From: Comamonas sp. 26
GTDB lineage: Bacteria > Pseudomonadota > Gammaproteobacteria > Burkholderiales > Burkholderiaceae_C
Assembly (NCBI RefSeq): GCF_002754475.1
Contig: NZ_PEFL01000001.1
Span: 2,046,001 to 2,110,000, forward strand
Direction: 5' to 3'
Length of the DNA stretch: 64,000 nt
A model generated the notes under the pieces. That model made no database searches and was not told the DNA's origin. It saw only the letters and a list, made by a program, of their open reading frames with translations. Shown in pieces: positions 36,497-44,784 of this stretch (position 1 is its first letter; every line of letters starts with the position of its first letter). The position numbers were made by a program, and so were the translations under genes.

Positions 36497-37390
36497 TCAG
36501 GTTTGCAGCATGCGCTGGGTACGACCACGGGCCCCCGCCACCAGCTCGCTGATCAGCACTGCTTCAGGCAGGTTTTTCCAGTATTTTCGCGGCATCTCGC
36601 GCTGCATGGCCTGCTCCTTGAGGCGTGCCGGGTTGAAGGTGGAGCGGTAATAGGTCAGCCACAGTTGCTCGCCCGCGTCCGGCTCTGGAGCCTGGTCCGC
36701 TGTGCTGCCAGGGGCAAGCAGCAACTGTTCCAAGTCCCAGTAAACACTGCATTGCGGCGTGAGAATTGCCCAGCGCATATTGGGAAAGCGCCGGCGAAAA
36801 AAGCCCGAAGCCGCGCGCAGCACATGGTGCTCGGGCTCGAACCATGCGATTTGCATGGCCTGCCCGTCGGCCTCCGTCCCGGGAACAGGTCTGAAGCGCA
36901 CAAACGCATGCATTTTGTGAATCTCGCGGCCCGCCGCTTTGGCCAGACGTTCGATCTCACGCCAGTCACTGTCCAGAGCATCCAGGCGGAGCCTGTGGTC
37001 TGACTGCAAACGATGCAGCCAGCGATAGCACAGCGCAAAGCGGCCGGCCAGATTGTGGCAGCAGGCCAGCCTCAAGGTGGACAGCTGGCTCTTACCCAGA
37101 CGCAACGGCTGGGTCGGTGGCAGCGGCAACTGGTCCAGCGCATCGGGTGTCAGCGCCCTGCCCACCACACTGCCCGCTTCATCGGCGGCAAACAAATCCT
37201 GCGTTGGCATCTGTTGCGCCAGCGGCTGGCAAAAGCGCCAGCGCACGGCATGCGGCTCGGCGTTCAAGGCCAGCAGCACTCGGGCAGCCTGACGAAAGCC
37301 GTCAAAGTCATCCGGCTGGGCCAGCTCGATCACCAGAAAATCACGGGATACAGCGCTGGATGATTCAGGGTTTGTGTCCATCTCAGCCAC
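36497..37390 (-). CDS. DUF4130 (TIGR03915-type) putative DNA-metabolism protein
   Basis: A 297-residue protein matching the family that partners a radical SAM protein in many bacteria. Recognisable are VRWRFCQPLAQQMP near the start, EIHKMHAFVRFRPV and HVLRAASGFFRRRFPNMRW in the centre, and YYRSTFNPARLKEQAMQREM with PRKYWKNLPEA at the C-terminus. The family is presumed to act in DNA repair or modification; its reaction is not established. The start is nine bases after the radical SAM stop, so both are made from one message. Confidence 0.88.
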   Translation of the reverse strand: MAEMDTNPESSSAVSRDFLVIELAQPDDFDGFRQAARVLLALNAEPHAVRWRFCQPLAQQMPTQDLFAADEAGSVVGRALTPDALDQLPLPPTQPLRLGKSQLSTLRLACCHNLAGRFALCYRWLHRLQSDHRLRLDALDSDWREIERLAKAAGREIHKMHAFVRFRPVPGTEADGQAMQIAWFEPEHHVLRAASGFFRRRFPNMRWAILTPQCSVYWDLEQLLLAPGSTADQAPEPDAGEQLWLTYYRSTFNPARLKEQAMQREMPRKYWKNLPEAVLISELVAGARGRTQRMLQT

Positions 37391-37399
37391 TCAACACAA

Positions 37400-38749
37400 T
37401 CAGTCAAACAAAGAAAGCTGAGATGTTTTTGCGCTCAAGCCCATATCTGGCAAGCGCATACCGCTATGCTTTTGTTGAACCACGCCATGACTCATGCGCT
37501 GCAGCAATTGCTGGCGCAGCAGCGGGCTTTCCAGATCAGCGCGGCGCGGGTGGTAGTCCGCCAGCTCCACAAAGGCCAGCACCTTGGCCGTGGCAATGCG
37601 CAGCTGCTGCAGATCGGCCAGCCGCAAGCTGCGCCCCCGCCGCGCCATCAACAAGCGCTGCACGCTGCGCACGCCCAGACCGGGCACGCGCAGCAGCCAC
37701 TCCTTGGGCGCACGGTTGAGGTTCATGGGAAAGTGCTGCCTATGCGCCAGCGCCCAGGCCAGTTTGGGATCCAGCTCCAGGTCCAGCATGCCGCCGCTGC
37801 CGGGCAGCACGATTTCTTGATGGGCGAAGCCATAAAAGCGCATCAGCCAGTCCGCCTGATACAGCCGGTGCTCACGCAGCAGTGGTGGTGCCTGCAACGG
37901 CAAATCAGCCGAGGCATCGGGAATGGGACTGAAGGCCGAGTAATACACGCGCCGCAGCCCGTGGCCGCCGTACAGGCCGCTGCTGGTGAGCAAAATGGCG
38001 GCATCGCTGGCATCGTCCGCCCCCACAATCATCTGCGTGCTCTGCCCGCCCGGGGCATAGCGCGGCGGCCTGGCGCGGCGCACGCGCTGGCTACCGGGCA
38101 GCGAGATGATGCTGCTCGCCGCCTGAGAACGGCCTTCTTGCTTGGCAAGCTGGATATGCCGGGCCACATCGCCCATGGCCGACTGAATCTGCTTGGCGTT
38201 TTTTTCAGGGGCCAGCTGCTGCAGACCCTCTGGGGTGGGCAGTTCAATATTGATGCTGAGCCGGTCGGCATAGCGGCCCGCCAGCGCCAGCAGCTCGGGC
38301 GCTGCATCGGGAATGGTCTTGAGATGGATATAGCCACGAAAGTCGTGGTCTTCACGCAGGCTGCGCGCCACCTCCACCAGTTGCTCCATGGTGTAGTCGC
38401 TGGATTGAATGATGCCGCTCGATAGAAACAGCCCCTCAATGCAGTTGCGGCGGTAGAAGTCCAGCGTCAGCGCCACCACCTCAGCGGCCGTAAAGCGCGC
38501 CCTCTGAACGTTGGAGCTTTTACGGTTGATGCAGTAGCGGCAGTCGTAAATGCAGAAATTGGTCAGCAAGATCTTGAGCAGCGAGATGCAGCGACCATCT
38601 GGCGCGTAGCTGTGACAAATGCCCATACCTTCGGACGAGCCCATGCCCTTGCCACCCAGCGAATTGCGTCCCTTGACGCCGCTGGAGGCACAGCTGGCGT
38701 CGTATTTGGCGGCATCAGCCAGGATGCTGAGTTTGGCAATGGTTTCCAT
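37400..38749 (-). CDS. Radical SAM protein, putative DNA repair/modification (TIGR03916 type)
   Basis: A 449-residue iron-sulfur enzyme. The cluster motif CIYDCRYC (C-x3-C-x2-C) is near residue 65, followed by GLFLSSGI and typical barrel segments. A C-terminal helix-hairpin-helix (PKEWLLRVPGLGVRSVQRLL) suggests DNA binding. The N-terminal KLSILADAAKYDASCASSG with GICHSYAPDG is specific to this family. Start at 38749 matches the family N-terminus; the frame runs to 38869 with unrelated residues. It is paired with the DUF4130 gene. Confidence 0.9.
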   Translation of the reverse strand: METIAKLSILADAAKYDASCASSGVKGRNSLGGKGMGSSEGMGICHSYAPDGRCISLLKILLTNFCIYDCRYCINRKSSNVQRARFTAAEVVALTLDFYRRNCIEGLFLSSGIIQSSDYTMEQLVEVARSLREDHDFRGYIHLKTIPDAAPELLALAGRYADRLSINIELPTPEGLQQLAPEKNAKQIQSAMGDVARHIQLAKQEGRSQAASSIISLPGSQRVRRARPPRYAPGGQSTQMIVGADDASDAAILLTSSGLYGGHGLRRVYYSAFSPIPDASADLPLQAPPLLREHRLYQADWLMRFYGFAHQEIVLPGSGGMLDLELDPKLAWALAHRQHFPMNLNRAPKEWLLRVPGLGVRSVQRLLMARRGRSLRLADLQQLRIATAKVLAFVELADYHPRRADLESPLLRQQLLQRMSHGVVQQKHSGMRLPDMGLSAKTSQLSLFD

Positions 38750-38871
38750 GATGGAGATCGAAATCGTTGGACGATTATCGAAATACTGTTTATTTATACA
38801 GCACTCTACCGAAACGACTAATGATTGCAATTCCAGGGGTTTTAGACTCCACCCGAAATTCAGCATCAAAC

Positions 38872-38920
38872 AAGCCGCTAGCGCTTATTCTGAAAGCGCT
38901 AGCAGCTATCAATTTTCAAA
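38872..38920 (+). repeat. Dispersed palindromic repeat, best-preserved copy
   Basis: GCTAGCGCTT (38877-38886) and AAGCGCTAGC (38894-38903) form a perfect 10-bp stem with a 7-base loop, followed by AGCTATCAATTTTC. I use this as the reference for the family, which recurs many times in the window in both orientations, mostly between genes. It resembles REP-type elements. Confidence 0.85.
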
Positions 38921-38946
38921 CCTTGCAAACTTTTTGCGGGCACAAA

Positions 38947-38973
38947 AAAGCCGGGTCAGAGCCCGGCTTTTCA
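38947..38973 (-). terminator. Rho-independent terminator of the M20/DUF3100 operon
   Basis: On the minus strand AAAAGCCGGG and CCCGGCTTTTTT form a strong stem with a T-run, 28 bases after the M20 stop. Confidence 0.88.
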
Positions 38974-39000
38974 TGGATGCCAATGCTGGCTTATGAAAGC

Positions 39001-40176
39001 TTATGCAGGCAGCTTGCCATCGCGCAGCAGCGCGCCCACCAGTTCTACCCAGTAACGCATGCCCAGCGGCAAGTTGGCGTCATTGAAGTCGTACTTGGGG
39101 TTGTGCAGCGATGCGCTGTCTTCACCATTGCCCAGCCAGATATAGACACCGGGGCATTCTTGCGCCATGAAGGCGAAGTCTTCCGACGCCATGCTGGGCA
39201 CCATGTCGCGGCGCACTTGGCCTTCGCCCAGCACCGTCGTCAGCACATCGGCACAAACTTCGGCATGCGTGGCATTGTTGATGGTGGCTGGGTAGCTGAC
39301 GCGGTAGTCCAGTTGGGCCTCCAGCCCGTGCAGGGCGCAGGTGGCGGCAATGGCGTCGCGAAAGCGCTGCTCAATGCGCGCGCGCTGGGGCATGTCAAAA
39401 CAGCGCACCGTGCCGCGCAGCTTGATGGCCTCGGGCATGACGTTGTAGGTGTCGCCGGCGTTAAAGCTGGTGACGCTCAGCACGGCGGGCTTGTGCACTT
39501 CTTGCTCACGGGCGATGAGTGCAGGCAGGTGCGTGACCAGCTGGCAGGCGGCCAGCAGTGCGTCTTTGCCCAGGTGCGGCATGGCAGCGTGACAGCCTTT
39601 GCCGATCAAGGTCAGGTCAAAAATGTCAAACGCAGCCATCACCGGACCGGGGTGGACCGCTGCCGTGCCCACGGGCAAGCCGGGCCAGTTGTGCATGCTG
39701 TACACCGCATCCATGGGGAAGCGCTTGAACAGGCCATCTTCAATCATGGCGCGCGCGCCGCCTTCGTTTTCTTCCGCAGGCTGAAAGATGAAGTGCACGG
39801 TGCCCGCAAAGTCGGGGTGCGATGCCAGCGCTTGCGCGGCGCCCAGCAGCATGCTGGTGTGACCGTCATGACCGCAGGCGTGCATGCGCCCGGTATGGGT
39901 GGAGGCGTGTTGGCACTGGTTCAGCTCCGTCACGTTGAGCGCATCCATATCGGCACGCAGGCCGATGGATGGGCCAGCGCCACGCAGCCCCTTGAGCACG
40001 GCCACCACGCCGGTACCAGCCAGGCCGGTGTGCACTTCCAGCCCAAAGCTGGTCAGCAGCTCGATCACACGGGCGCTGGTACGGTGTTCCTGAAACGCGG
40101 TTTCGGGGTGGCGATGAAAGTCATGGCGCCAGGCTTGCATGGCTTGCTGGCCGGGCCATTGAATAGTGTTCAGCAT
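39001..40176 (-). CDS. M20-family amidohydrolase (hippurate hydrolase-like)
   Basis: A 391-residue di-metal peptidase/aminoacylase. Metal-binding motifs are MHACGHDGHTSML (Cys-Gly-His), EENEGGARAMIEDGL (catalytic Glu pair) and the later MASEDFAFMAQECPG. The family typically removes acyl groups from N-acyl amino acids such as hippurate or indole-acetyl conjugates; the substrate here is unknown. It lies 15 bases after the DUF3100 membrane protein stop and ends at a terminator, so it closes a two-gene operon, probably uptake plus hydrolysis. Confidence 0.92.
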   Translation of the reverse strand: MLNTIQWPGQQAMQAWRHDFHRHPETAFQEHRTSARVIELLTSFGLEVHTGLAGTGVVAVLKGLRGAGPSIGLRADMDALNVTELNQCQHASTHTGRMHACGHDGHTSMLLGAAQALASHPDFAGTVHFIFQPAEENEGGARAMIEDGLFKRFPMDAVYSMHNWPGLPVGTAAVHPGPVMAAFDIFDLTLIGKGCHAAMPHLGKDALLAACQLVTHLPALIAREQEVHKPAVLSVTSFNAGDTYNVMPEAIKLRGTVRCFDMPQRARIEQRFRDAIAATCALHGLEAQLDYRVSYPATINNATHAEVCADVLTTVLGEGQVRRDMVPSMASEDFAFMAQECPGVYIWLGNGEDSASLHNPKYDFNDANLPLGMRYWVELVGALLRDGKLPA

Positions 40177-40191
40177 AGGGCGTTGCTTCGT

Positions 40192-41535
40192 TTACAGCGT
40201 GTGCACAAAGGTCTGAGCGATCATGGTGGCCGCCAGGAACACGCCGGCATTGGCCAGCAGCGAGACGACGACAATGCGCCAGCCCAGGCGGCGGAAGGCA
40301 GGAATGTCTTTGGCCAGCGACAGACCCGCAAAGGTCAGCATGGGCGTAATCATGGCCAGGAAGCTGACCTTGGCCGTCATGGCCGCAATTTCAGCCGCAA
40401 AAGGGGTGTGCGGGAAGGTCATGGCCATGGCGATGAAGGAAATCCAGCACACGGCAGGCAGCTTGCGGCGCGTGCCCACGTAGATCAGATCGCCCACCAG
40501 CACGGCAGCAATGATGATCAGCACGCCGGGCAGTGCATCCATTACCGGAATGCCATAGCCAATGCGGTTGCCAATCAGCACCATCACACCCACCCAGACC
40601 CAGCTCAGCAGGCGCATGCCCAGGCTCAGCGCCGGTACATCCACTTTTTCTTCGTCTGCAGCGCCAGCGGCCAGGGTCTTTTCCACCGCAGCAGCCTTGC
40701 GCTTGCGGCCCAGAATAGGCTCCAGCCATTGGTAAGCACGCACGGCCAGCGGCAGCGAGATGAACAGCGTCAAATAGGTACCGACGGTTGTGGCGATCAG
40801 GTTGGCCGCAGCGGCAAAGGTGGCGATCTGGTCGCCCATTTCGGGGTGCTGGGCGGCAATAGCGCCCACAGCGGCGGCGGTCATGCTGCCCGAACCCACG
40901 CCAGCCCCCATGCCCAGAGCGATGGGGTGGAAGATGTTCAGACTGGAGACAAAGCCCGCCAGCAGCGAGATAAAGATCGCGCCGATCAGCGTGCCGGTAA
41001 TGTATTCGGCCAGTACGCCGCGGCCTTCGGGCGAGTCCATGCCAAAGCGCTCGCCGATGATGGCAAGGCCGGGTTCACGCCCGATGGAGAAAGTGGCGCC
41101 AATCGCCTCCCGCTTGATGCCCAGCATCAGTGCCACGGGCATGCCCAGTGCGACGCAGCCAATCAGGTTGCCCAGCTCTTGCAGCACCAGACCCCAGCCC
41201 ACTTGCGCCAGCTGCGGCAGCGAGCCGCCCACCAGCAAGCCCAGCTTGGCAATAAACAAAAACAGCGCGCAAGACAGCACGGCGGCAGCCAGATTCTGGC
41301 TATACAGCCCCAGCTGCAGCGGCCCGGGCAGACGTTTGCGCAGCAGGCCCAGTACCAGACCGATCAGCAGCGCCCAGATCATGGGCAGCAACACCACCTT
41401 GCCCACGCCCAGAGCGATGGGCAGCGGCCCCAGCCATTCGGACAATGCCGCAATCCCCAGCGCCAGCGCAAACACTTGCGCCACACTGCTCATCTTCAAC
41501 GCTGCCTTGGCTGGCTGCACCTCTGTACGCATCAA
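40192..41535 (-). CDS. DUF3100 membrane protein, probable transporter
   Basis: A 447-residue protein with about ten or eleven hydrophobic segments. GREPGLAIIGERFGMDSPEG, ALGMGAGVGSGSMTAAAVGA and AAANLIATTVGTYLTLF are typical of DUF3100 proteins, often encoded next to M20 amidohydrolases. A role in importing the hydrolase substrate is inference. It may start at either of two adjacent ATG codons (41535 or 41532). It is divergent from a LysR gene. Confidence 0.82.
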   Translation of the reverse strand: MMRTEVQPAKAALKMSSVAQVFALALGIAALSEWLGPLPIALGVGKVVLLPMIWALLIGLVLGLLRKRLPGPLQLGLYSQNLAAAVLSCALFLFIAKLGLLVGGSLPQLAQVGWGLVLQELGNLIGCVALGMPVALMLGIKREAIGATFSIGREPGLAIIGERFGMDSPEGRGVLAEYITGTLIGAIFISLLAGFVSSLNIFHPIALGMGAGVGSGSMTAAAVGAIAAQHPEMGDQIATFAAAANLIATTVGTYLTLFISLPLAVRAYQWLEPILGRKRKAAAVEKTLAAGAADEEKVDVPALSLGMRLLSWVWVGVMVLIGNRIGYGIPVMDALPGVLIIIAAVLVGDLIYVGTRRKLPAVCWISFIAMAMTFPHTPFAAEIAAMTAKVSFLAMITPMLTFAGLSLAKDIPAFRRLGWRIVVVSLLANAGVFLAATMIAQTFVHTL

Positions 41536-41647
41536 ACTTCCTTGCGCACGACGGCGGCTGCCGACGCACTGAAATAGCTATGAACCCTGAAAAATGGGCA
41601 CAGCCAGCCCAAGCTGGCACTCACCCATGCGGGCGTCGAATATAACA

Positions 41648-41662
41648 ATGCATATATTGCAT
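41648..41662. promoter_or_regulatory. Candidate LysR-type operator (T-N11-A dyad)
   Basis: ATGCA-TATAT-TGCAT is a 15-base dyad containing T-N11-A, centred between the divergent LysR and DUF3100 genes. This is the usual architecture for LysR regulators acting on the neighbouring operon. Confidence 0.5.
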
Positions 41663-41736
41663 AGACTTCACATTTCTGTTCTAAAAAAGTGAACATACGT
41701 AGGTTTACAGACTTTATCTAGCGACGACAATCAGCC

Positions 41737-42660
41737 ATGCCTGCTTTCCAAGACTCCCGCGCCCGCTATCTTTTTGAAGCCGTTTACTGCGGCTCGGTGC
41801 GCGCTGCGGCCGAAAAGCTGGGCATCGTGCCCTCGGCCGTCAGCCGCCAGATCAGCCTGCTGGAAGAAGAGCTGGGCCTGGCCCTGCTGGAGCGCCACCG
41901 CCACGGCGTGGTGCCAACCGAAGCCGGTCAGCTGATTCTGGACTACCACCGCGAGCACACCGCTCACCAGCATGACATGCTGGCCAAGGTCGATGCCATG
42001 CGCGGCCTGCACAGCGGCAGCGTCAGCGTGGTCAGCGGCGAAGGCTTTGCGCAAGAGCTGATTGACGGGCCGATTCGCCAGTTTCGCCAGCAGTACCCCG
42101 GCGTCAGCATCTCGCTGGAGATTTACGGCACGACCGAAATCATGCGCCGTATCCGCGAAGACGCGGCCGAAATCGGCTTGGTCTACTACCCGCCCGCCGA
42201 CAGCCACATCACCGCCCGCGGCACCGCTCGCCAGCCAATGCACGCCATCGTGCACGCCCAGCACCCTCTGGCCAGCGCGACGCACACCTCGCTGCAAGAG
42301 CTGAACCAGTGGCCCATCGCCATGCTGCAAGGGGTGTACGGCATTCGCCAGCTGATTGAGTATGCCGAACACGCCGACAAAATTCACCTCAGCCCCGCGC
42401 TCACCAGCAATTTGATCAGCGTGCTGCTGGCCTTTGTCAGCAGCGGCCAGGGCGTGACCCTGCTGCCGCCCTGCTCCGTCACGGCCGCTCTGGCCAGCGG
42501 CCGCCTGCGCGCCATACCTATTCACAACCCCGCGTTTCAGGATGCGGAGATGCAGCTCATCACCCGCACCGGCAGACATCTCTCGCCCGCCGCCAACCGC
42601 TTTTTGCTGTACTGCATGCAGGGCATTCAGGCGTTTCAGACCGACCAGCCGATCGGGTAG
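41737..42660 (+). CDS. LysR-family transcriptional regulator
   Basis: A 307-residue regulator. The N-terminal winged helix-turn-helix reads YCGSVRAAAEKLGIVPSAVS followed by RQISLLEEELGLALLER, and the C-terminal part is a substrate-binding-like co-inducer domain. By position it probably controls the divergent DUF3100/M20 operon in response to the N-acyl substrate or its product; that is inference from gene order and the dyad between them. Confidence 0.92.
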   Translation: MPAFQDSRARYLFEAVYCGSVRAAAEKLGIVPSAVSRQISLLEEELGLALLERHRHGVVPTEAGQLILDYHREHTAHQHDMLAKVDAMRGLHSGSVSVVSGEGFAQELIDGPIRQFRQQYPGVSISLEIYGTTEIMRRIREDAAEIGLVYYPPADSHITARGTARQPMHAIVHAQHPLASATHTSLQELNQWPIAMLQGVYGIRQLIEYAEHADKIHLSPALTSNLISVLLAFVSSGQGVTLLPPCSVTAALASGRLRAIPIHNPAFQDAEMQLITRTGRHLSPAANRFLLYCMQGIQAFQTDQPIG

Positions 42661-42822
42661 CCAATGCCGACTCATAGCGCTACGGCCTTTTTTACAGTCC
42701 CTCGTTCAATGGAGACCCACCGCAGTGCCTGAGCACAACCGCCGCGTTTGAGGCAGATCAGCACAGGCCAGTCTTCAGAGCCCTATCATCGGCAACCCCT
42801 TGAATGCTCTGCGAAGCCTGCT

Positions 42823-43464
42823 ATGTTTTTTGGAATCAGTCATCTTGTTGTCCCCACCGCCGATCTGGAGCGCGCCGCCCAGCTGTGGCGCGATGTGATC
42901 GACTTTGCCGAAGTACACCGGGGCGATGGCTATGTGGACATCGATACTGGCAGCGCCACGCTGCGGCTGGCGCAGGTGAGCCGGGTCGAATCCAGCCTGT
43001 CGCTACGCCTGCAGGTCAGCCAGGTGCAGACCACTTATGACACTTTGCTGGCCGCAGGCTGCAGCACCCGCTACGCGCCCATGAAAACGCCTGAGCTGGA
43101 AGAAATGGCCTGCGTCAGCGATGGCGACCAACACTCCATTGTGCTGTGGCGGCCGCTGAGCGAAGACGAATGGGGCTTTGTGCCCGAGCTGCCCAAGCAA
43201 GGCGAATGGCTGCCCGAGGCCGAAGCCCTGCTCAAACGCCTGCTGGCCCATGTGCCGGCCCTTTTTCGCATGCTGGCGCGGCGCAAGACCACGCGGGTGA
43301 TTGAGCAATTGGCGGCAGAGGCCAAAAGCCCCGTGACCTGCGACTGCGTGATCAAGGGCTATATCACCGCATCGGCCAAGATCACGCGCTTTCGGCTCGT
43401 CGAGCCGCTGTGCGCCGAAGGCATCAACCCCGATGATTACCGGGCTGAGTTTGACTACGAATAA
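42823..43464 (+). CDS. VOC-family protein fused to a PCP_red-like C-terminal domain
   Basis: 213 residues. Residues 1-120 form a glyoxalase/VOC half (FFGISHLVVPTADLERAAQL, DGDQHSIVLWRPL). Residues about 130-213 (ALLKRLLAHVPALFRMLARRK, then RVIEQLAAEAKSPVTCDCVI) resemble the small PCP_red helical domain (P-x-x-x-R-x-x-x-R-x-x-x-E-x-x-A-x-x-x-x-x-x-V-T) found at the end of dark-operative protochlorophyllide reductase and elsewhere. Two cysteines (CDC) sit in it. Function of the fusion is unknown. The start at ATG 42823 gives the VOC fold its first strand; the longer frame from 42748 adds no similarity. Confidence 0.7.
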   Translation: MFFGISHLVVPTADLERAAQLWRDVIDFAEVHRGDGYVDIDTGSATLRLAQVSRVESSLSLRLQVSQVQTTYDTLLAAGCSTRYAPMKTPELEEMACVSDGDQHSIVLWRPLSEDEWGFVPELPKQGEWLPEAEALLKRLLAHVPALFRMLARRKTTRVIEQLAAEAKSPVTCDCVIKGYITASAKITRFRLVEPLCAEGINPDDYRAEFDYE

Positions 43465-43477
43465 GCGTCAGAAAATC

Positions 43478-43532
43478 TATTAAAACCCGCTGAAGCGCTT
43501 ATCCATATTGCGCTAGAAGCTATCAAAAACAT
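43478..43532 (+). repeat. Dispersed palindromic repeat copy
   Basis: GAAGCGCTTATCCATATTGC then GCTAGAAGCTATCAAAAAC: both arms and the conserved AGCTATCAAAA end are present. Between the VOC fusion gene and the PhnA-like gene. Confidence 0.8.
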
Positions 43533-43663
43533 AGAAAACAGAGCACAGGCACCCAGGGCGCAGCACCCACAATCCGCACCGCGGCCTGCCACTACTTCGC
43601 AAGAGCTAAGCTCTGCCTTCTTCCTTGCTTTTTCCTTTTTTCTTCTTGATTGAAAGCGATTCC

Positions 43664-44017
43664 TTGAGCACTACCTCTTTGCCCACTTGCCCCCAATGCG
43701 GCCTGGACAACACCTACCCTGACGGCGATCTGCTGATCTGCCCCGACTGCAGCCATGAATGGTCAGCAGGCGCTGCGGCTGACGACGAAGACAGCGGCCC
43801 GCGTATCATCAAAGACGCCAACGGCACGCCTTTGGCGGATGGCGACAGCGTGCTGCTGGTCAAGGACCTGAAGGTCAAGGGCTCGTCCACCGTGATCAAG
43901 AAAGGCACCAAGATCAAAGGCATTCGCCTCGTCTATGACAACGGCGACCACGATGTGGACTGCAAGACGGATCAGGGGCCGTTCATTCTCAAGTCCGAAT
44001 TCCTGAAAAAGGCTTGA
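43664..44017 (+). CDS. PhnA/YjdM-like zinc-ribbon protein
   Basis: About 117 residues. The N-terminal zinc ribbon CPQCG...CPDC carries two CPxC pairs, followed by the PhnA core (ANGTPLADGDSVLLVKDLKV, KKGTKIKGIRLV, FILKSEFLKK). Despite the name, family members are not phosphonoacetate hydrolases and their function is unsettled. No ATG is near; I prefer TTG at 43664, with GAAAG upstream, over an ATG/other start at 43625 that adds a Phe-rich stretch. Confidence 0.85.
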   Translation: MSTTSLPTCPQCGLDNTYPDGDLLICPDCSHEWSAGAAADDEDSGPRIIKDANGTPLADGDSVLLVKDLKVKGSSTVIKKGTKIKGIRLVYDNGDHDVDCKTDQGPFILKSEFLKKA

Positions 44018-44024
44018 TCGTTAA

Positions 44025-44063
44025 ATAGCACCCAGTCCTTACGAATCAGGCGCTGGGTGCTAT
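44025..44063 (+). repeat. Palindrome related to the dispersed repeat
   Basis: ATAGCACCCAG and CTGGGTGCTAT form a perfect 11-bp stem with a 17-base loop, followed by CAAAAC as in the dispersed repeat (GCTATCAAAA end kept, arm sequence changed). Compensatory arm changes suggest the stem itself matters. Confidence 0.6.
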
Positions 44064-44069
44064 CAAAAC

Positions 44070-44105
44070 AGTGATTCAGCGGATGCCAGTTCCTGCTGAA
44101 TCACT
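44070..44105 (+). other. Perfect 11-bp inverted repeat
   Basis: AGTGATTCAGC and GCTGAATCACT with a 14-base loop, immediately after the previous palindrome. No T-run follows, so it is not a canonical terminator. Confidence 0.5.
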
Positions 44106-44784
44106 CAAAACGGGTGTGAGTGCCCGAGCAGGCTCGCGCACAATTCGCCAATTCCAAAAAATTGGGACTAAGCCCCTGCAATGGGGGCAGGCAAGCGTTG
44201 TACTCGCCGCTGCGCCTGATCAGTGGAAACCCGGATCGCCAGCATCCGATTCACGCCCGTATTCCAGTGACGAAATACCGGCGCTCCCCCTCGACAGCAC
44301 GTCGATTCCGGCCCCCAAAAACCACCCGTTTTCAGCCCTGCCAAGCGCACCCAAGGTTTACCCTTGTTGTCGCAATATGACAATCGCCTTGCATAAAGCG
44401 TTAAGTCTGCTGCAACGCCTGAACCTACATTGGGCCAGAACCTTGTCGCTCTGCCTTGCGGGCCGCTGGGGTTCGGAGACAAATGGCGAAGGTACGCAAT
44501 GAATCAAAAACGAGAAGACAAACGCGCGCAAGTCCACGCAGACAGCCGCGATACAGGTAAGGCGATTGACTCTGAACCGGCGCATCAAGACGCCAGCACG
44601 GCGCGATCTGCACACAGGCTCAAGCCCTGTTTATCCCGCCAACCCTAGAACAAACCCGCTCGACCTGCGCAGTCAGAGCCGGTTTCCAGCCCTGGCCCAG
44701 TGCGCAAGCTGTGCAGGAGCTCCCCAAGAGATGCTCCGCACACACCCGATCTCGCCGTCATACACCCACTTCAAGAAGACCAAG

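Larger units (their letters stand above)
44018..44784. other. Long intergenic region, 767 bases
   Basis: It holds two adjacent perfect hairpins right after the PhnA-like gene, listed separately, then about 680 bases in which no frame shows family similarity or a convincing start. The last part should contain the MFS gene promoter. A small RNA cannot be excluded. Confidence 0.45.

Noticed and set aside
38767..41577. A 936-codon open frame on the plus strand
   Set aside because: It runs antisense through the M20 hydrolase and DUF3100 genes, has shadow composition rich in His/Gln/Arg and no family motif. Third-position GC bias explains it.
44071..44502. A 143-codon plus-strand frame after the PhnA-like gene
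   Set aside because: It begins next to a strong hairpin, has no ribosome binding site and unbiased codon use; an equally long frame exists on the other strand.
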